Source: Vulcanimicrobiota bacterium (lineage in GTDB: Bacteria > Vulcanimicrobiota > Vulcanimicrobiia > Vulcanimicrobiales > Vulcanimicrobiaceae). Taken from it: DNA of 7,852 nucleotides. A program made the translations under genes and the position numbers. A model generated the notes under the pieces. That model did no database searches. It saw only the letters and a list, made by a program, of their open reading frames with translations, and was not told the origin of the DNA. The DNA lies in NCBI GenBank assembly GCA_003133185.1, contig PKWF01000021.1, positions 9,718-17,569 on the forward strand, read 5' to 3'. Positions 6,103 to 7,852 of the stretch are shown one piece after another; the stretch's first letter is position 1; each line of letters opens with the position of its first letter.

Positions 6103-6165
6103 GCTTAGATCGCAGCAGCCTCGCAGCTTAGATCGCGGCGTGTAACGCGTTACAGCTCGGATCGC
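6103..6165 (+). repeat. three short direct repeats
   Basis: GCTTAGATCGC occurs at 6103-6113 and again at 6126-6136. A two-mismatch copy, GCTCGGATCGC, lies at 6155-6165. The first two copies are followed by CAGCAG and GGCG respectively, the third by GGCGG. CTCGCAGC also occurs twice (6089-6096 and 6120-6127). Start spacing is 23 and 29 bases, so this is not a regular array. It could be a set of protein-binding sites or a degenerate repeat element. Confidence 0.6.
6141..6154. promoter_or_regulatory. perfect 14-base palindrome, possible operator
   Basis: TGTAACGCGTTACA is a perfect palindrome with no spacer. The TGTAAC...GTTACA form resembles binding sites of dimeric helix-turn-helix repressors (LacI or TetR type). 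It lies 84 bases after the protease stop and 324 bases before the next start, which is far for a simple promoter operator. No regulator gene is in the window. The regulatory role is inference. Confidence 0.45.
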
Positions 6166-6195
6166 GGCGGCTCTGATCCGAGAGGCCGAGCCGCC
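6156..6195 (+). repeat. two interleaved inverted repeats (alternative hairpins or pseudoknot)
   Basis: Arm A CTCGGATC (6156-6163) pairs perfectly with A' GATCCGAG (6175-6182). Arm B GGCGGCTC (6166-6173) pairs perfectly with B' GAGCCGCC (6188-6195). The order is A-B-A'-B', so the two eight-base-pair stems cannot form as a nested structure. They must be mutually exclusive or form an H-type pseudoknot. No T-run follows B', so it is not a standard terminator. Confidence 0.55.
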
Positions 6196-6477
6196 TGGGT
6201 GTCTCGTCTTGGCTTCGCCAACCCCTTGTATGATGCACGTAGGGCAGCTCACGCTGGTTGAACTTCTTGGGTTGAAAACCCCGCGGGATAGATAGGCGGC
6301 CTGCCTGTGGCGCCCTCAGAGATCGGACGGTATCGTGGTATACGTAGGGTCGTTGCCAAGCATTTTCACAGCTAGCAGGCGTACCGTAGAATGACACGGG
6401 GCAGCCCTCTTGAATAAGAGGCTAGAGTCCGGAGTTTGTTGCTCTATTGACGATGCCGGAAAAGAGAGTGAATACTA

Positions 6478-7641
6478 ATGATGACTCTGCATTCGCGAGC
6501 AGTGACCGCTACGCTCCTCGTAACAGCGCTGTTGCTATTCCTTGCAGGGTGCAAGGGCGGCGCCATCAACGATAACTCTCTACCCACGATGTCGAATTAT
6601 CCGGGCGCGCCAGCATGGATGGCAAGCGATAAAAACTCCCCACAATTGCTGTATGTTCCAAGTGCCGCCATCCCGCCTGGTAGCATCTTCGAATTTAACC
6701 TGTCGGGTACGCGCCTAAGGACGATTAAGAAGGGCATCAGTTATGTGCTAGGGGCCGCCATCGACGGATCAGGGACGCTCTACGTTCTTAACTTTAAGTT
6801 TCTGCTGAGCGTAACGGAATACGCACTAGGCACAACAAAGCCCCTAAGGACGGTCACTCGAGGAATCAGCACTGAGCCCATTAATATGGGGGTCGATAAA
6901 GCCGGGAACTTATGGGTCTTAGACTTCGACGGGCCACTTGTTAGATATAAGGCTGGGACTGTCGATCCCGAATTCGCAACGTATACCGGGCTCTGCGCCG
7001 GGGGCCTAGGCTCTAATACAGGCCCTCAGGTATTGACCGTTGATACCTTCGGCACTGCCTATGTTGGAGTGAACTGCGGGACGTACTCGAAGCCTCTACA
7101 TGCACTCGTTCGCGAGTACGATAGTTCGCACAAGGTCGCCCGGACGATAACTATACCCTCTAACGAGACACCCTCGAGAATTAGGACGGATAGTTCAGGG
7201 CGCCTCTACGTCTCGTTCTCCGACAGTTCTGACAAAGGGCGCGTCGGCATCGCCGAATACAATCGCGGCGCAACGAAACCGTTCCTTACCTTTTACGTTA
7301 CCCCTGCGACCTACTATAGTGACGGCTTCTTCGCTTTTGACTCAAGCAACAACGTCTATTTTTCGGTGGGCGAGTGCATCGGGTTTTCAAGCTCCTTGTC
7401 ATGCGCTTCTTTTATCAGTGAATATCAGAACGGTACGAGCCAGCTCCTTCGAACGATTGAGGCACCTTCGCAGGTATTGCTTAACGGCGTCGCTATTGAT
7501 CGACTCAATAATGTTTACGTACAAGAGTTTCCAATCAGCGACAAGAAAAGCACCCGCATAGAAATTTACCCACCGAAGAGTAATCACGGAAAGGTCTTCA
7601 CCTCAGGGCAAAGACTCGGTATCCCCCTGATCTACCCGTGA
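6478..7641 (+). CDS. lipoprotein, seven-bladed NHL-like beta-propeller
   Basis: This is a predicted 387-residue lipoprotein. Residues 8-24 are a hydrophobic signal ending in the lipobox LAGC with Cys25, followed by KGG and a linker to about 53. Seven similar units can be read: LLYVPSAA/IFEFN (57-), AAIDGSGTLYVLN/VTEYALG (93-), MGVDKAGNLWVLD/LVRYKAG (137-), LTVDTFGTAYVGV/VREYDS (186-), IRTDSSGRLYVSF/IAEYNRG (235-), FAFDSSNNVYFSV/ISEYQNG (286-) and VAIDRLNNVYVQE/IEIYPP (338-). Each has the D-x-x-G/N-x-(L/V)-Y-V strand and most end in a KPLRT-like turn, as expected for NHL/SMP-30-type blades. It is more distant from the pair at 2122-4106 than those are from each other. Start choice: ATG at 6478 with AGAGAG nine bases upstream; the adjacent ATG at 6481 would do equally well. 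No catalytic residues are recognised; a surface or periplasmic binding role is inference. Confidence 0.92.
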   Translation: MMTLHSRAVTATLLVTALLLFLAGCKGGAINDNSLPTMSNYPGAPAWMASDKNSPQLLYVPSAAIPPGSIFEFNLSGTRLRTIKKGISYVLGAAIDGSGTLYVLNFKFLLSVTEYALGTTKPLRTVTRGISTEPINMGVDKAGNLWVLDFDGPLVRYKAGTVDPEFATYTGLCAGGLGSNTGPQVLTVDTFGTAYVGVNCGTYSKPLHALVREYDSSHKVARTITIPSNETPSRIRTDSSGRLYVSFSDSSDKGRVGIAEYNRGATKPFLTFYVTPATYYSDGFFAFDSSNNVYFSVGECIGFSSSLSCASFISEYQNGTSQLLRTIEAPSQVLLNGVAIDRLNNVYVQEFPISDKKSTRIEIYPPKSNHGKVFTSGQRLGIPLIYP

Positions 7642-7655
7642 AGCACCCGCGCCGT

Positions 7656-7808
7656 TCACTTCGATCGGTCGGCCAGCAGTAGCGGGAGGTCGTGCCGGAT
7701 CGTCACAACCGCTGTGGCTGGGCCGATATCCCTCGTCGGCGTCGATGCGGGACGTGCGGCAACAGCAAGAGCGACGGCGAGGAAAAACGCCAGCGGTGCT
7801 CTTCGCAA
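7656..7808 (-). CDS. possible 50-residue secreted peptide
   Basis: A TTG-initiated frame encodes a peptide with a textbook signal sequence: LRRAP, then LAFFLAVALAVAA (about 6-18), then RPAS. The mature part contains DIGPATAVVTIRHDLP and LLLADRSK. AGAGGTG lies about eight bases before the TTG. A TAG sits two codons upstream in frame, so no ATG start exists. It is convergent with the propeller gene, whose stop is only 14 bases away. It may be a real small exported peptide, or the first part of a larger gene cut short by its TGA. No family is recognised and the non-ATG start keeps confidence low. Confidence 0.35.
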   Translation of the reverse strand: MRRAPLAFFLAVALAVAARPASTPTRDIGPATAVVTIRHDLPLLLADRSK

Positions 7809-7823
7809 TATCTAAACACCTCT

Positions 7824-7852
7824 TCAGTCATGCGGCATCGCGCCCGGCGCGC
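7824..7852 (-). pseudogene. edge remnant of an APGAMP-type lipoprotein gene
   Basis: Entering from the right edge on the minus strand, the frame reads APGAMPHD and stops at a TGA (7824-7826). The outermost 22 bases (7831-7852) are identical to 5268-5289 of the lipoprotein remnant before the protease gene, where they encode the APGAMP signature. The frame ends almost at once, so this is either the decayed 5' end of another family member or a very short frame. Its start is beyond the window. Confidence 0.4.

Larger units (their letters stand above)
6058..6477. other. 420-base non-coding region rich in short repeats and inverted repeats
   Basis: No gene is supported here; the open frames on both strands lack ribosome binding sites and recognisable motifs. 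The left part (6089-6195) holds short direct repeats, a 14-base perfect palindrome and two interleaved inverted repeats, listed separately. Further right are a small TTGGC-TTC-GCCAA hairpin (6209-6221) and a six-base-pair hairpin CCTCTT-GAAT-AAGAGG (6406-6421). The latter is not followed by a T-run and so is a poor terminator. The right end must contain the promoter of the gene at 6478. Confidence 0.65.

Noticed and set aside
6089..6195. CRISPR-like array
   Set aside because: Repeat units are only 8-11 bases with irregular spacing and a mismatched third copy, and no cas gene is present.
6128..6397. 89-codon minus-strand open frame
   Set aside because: No ribosome binding site, no motif and composition typical of random translation; the region is better described as repeat-rich non-coding DNA.
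6406..6421. Hairpin CCTCTT-GAAT-AAGAGG as a terminator
   Set aside because: It lacks a following T-run on the plus strand, and the upstream gene ends about 350 bases earlier.
6447..6475. TTGACG and GAATAC spaced by 17 bases as a promoter of the gene at 6478
   Set aside because: The spacing is ideal, but transcription would begin at about 6482, inside the coding sequence and after the apparent ribosome binding site, so it cannot serve the chosen start unless the message is leaderless from a later codon.

Overview
The window looks like accessory chromosome of a moderately GC-rich soil or peat bacterium. The best guess is Candidatus Eremiobacterota (WPS-2) or a relative. That guess rests on my memory of its lipoprotein signatures (lipobox followed by CGGSQPP, then APGAMPQ), its many small secreted beta-propellers with motifs such as LLYVSN, GNLAVA and YPKGG, and its GloVer-type repeat proteins. 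No rRNA or core marker gene is present, so the placement is inference.

Layout, left to right. Positions 1-332 hold the 5' end of an IS3-family insertion sequence on the minus strand (OrfA, cut by the window edge). Positions 456-1421 hold two plus-strand genes: a secreted protein with a glycine-rich beta domain, and a 92-residue cytoplasmic-looking protein of unknown function. Positions 1480-2108 are a decayed minus-strand GloVer-repeat gene with two frameshifts. Positions 2122-4106 are two intact minus-strand paralogous lipoprotein propellers, coupled by an ATGA overlap with a clear ribosome binding site. After a 389-base non-coding divergent region, 4496-5136 is a third, broken propeller on the plus strand. 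It is followed by a 60-codon lipoprotein leader remnant (5177-5359) whose stop overlaps the start of an intact CPBP (Abi/CAAX-like) intramembrane protease (5356-6057). A 420-base non-coding stretch (6058-6477) carries short repeats, a perfect 14-base palindrome and two interleaved inverted repeats. Positions 6478-7641 encode a large lipoprotein that reads as a seven-bladed NHL-like propeller. The right edge holds a possible 50-residue secreted peptide and another lipoprotein remnant, both on the minus strand.

The common theme is a cluster of cell-surface lipoprotein propellers, some intact and others in stages of decay, with one membrane protease among them and an IS element at one side. There is no catalytic pathway in the window. 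The intact propellers have no visible enzyme motifs and may be binding or scaffold proteins. I see no CRISPR, tRNA, rRNA, toxin-antitoxin pair or defence operon. The most useful leads are the propeller family expansion with pseudogenes, the lipoprotein leader fused by overlap to the CPBP protease, and the structured non-coding region at 6058-6477.
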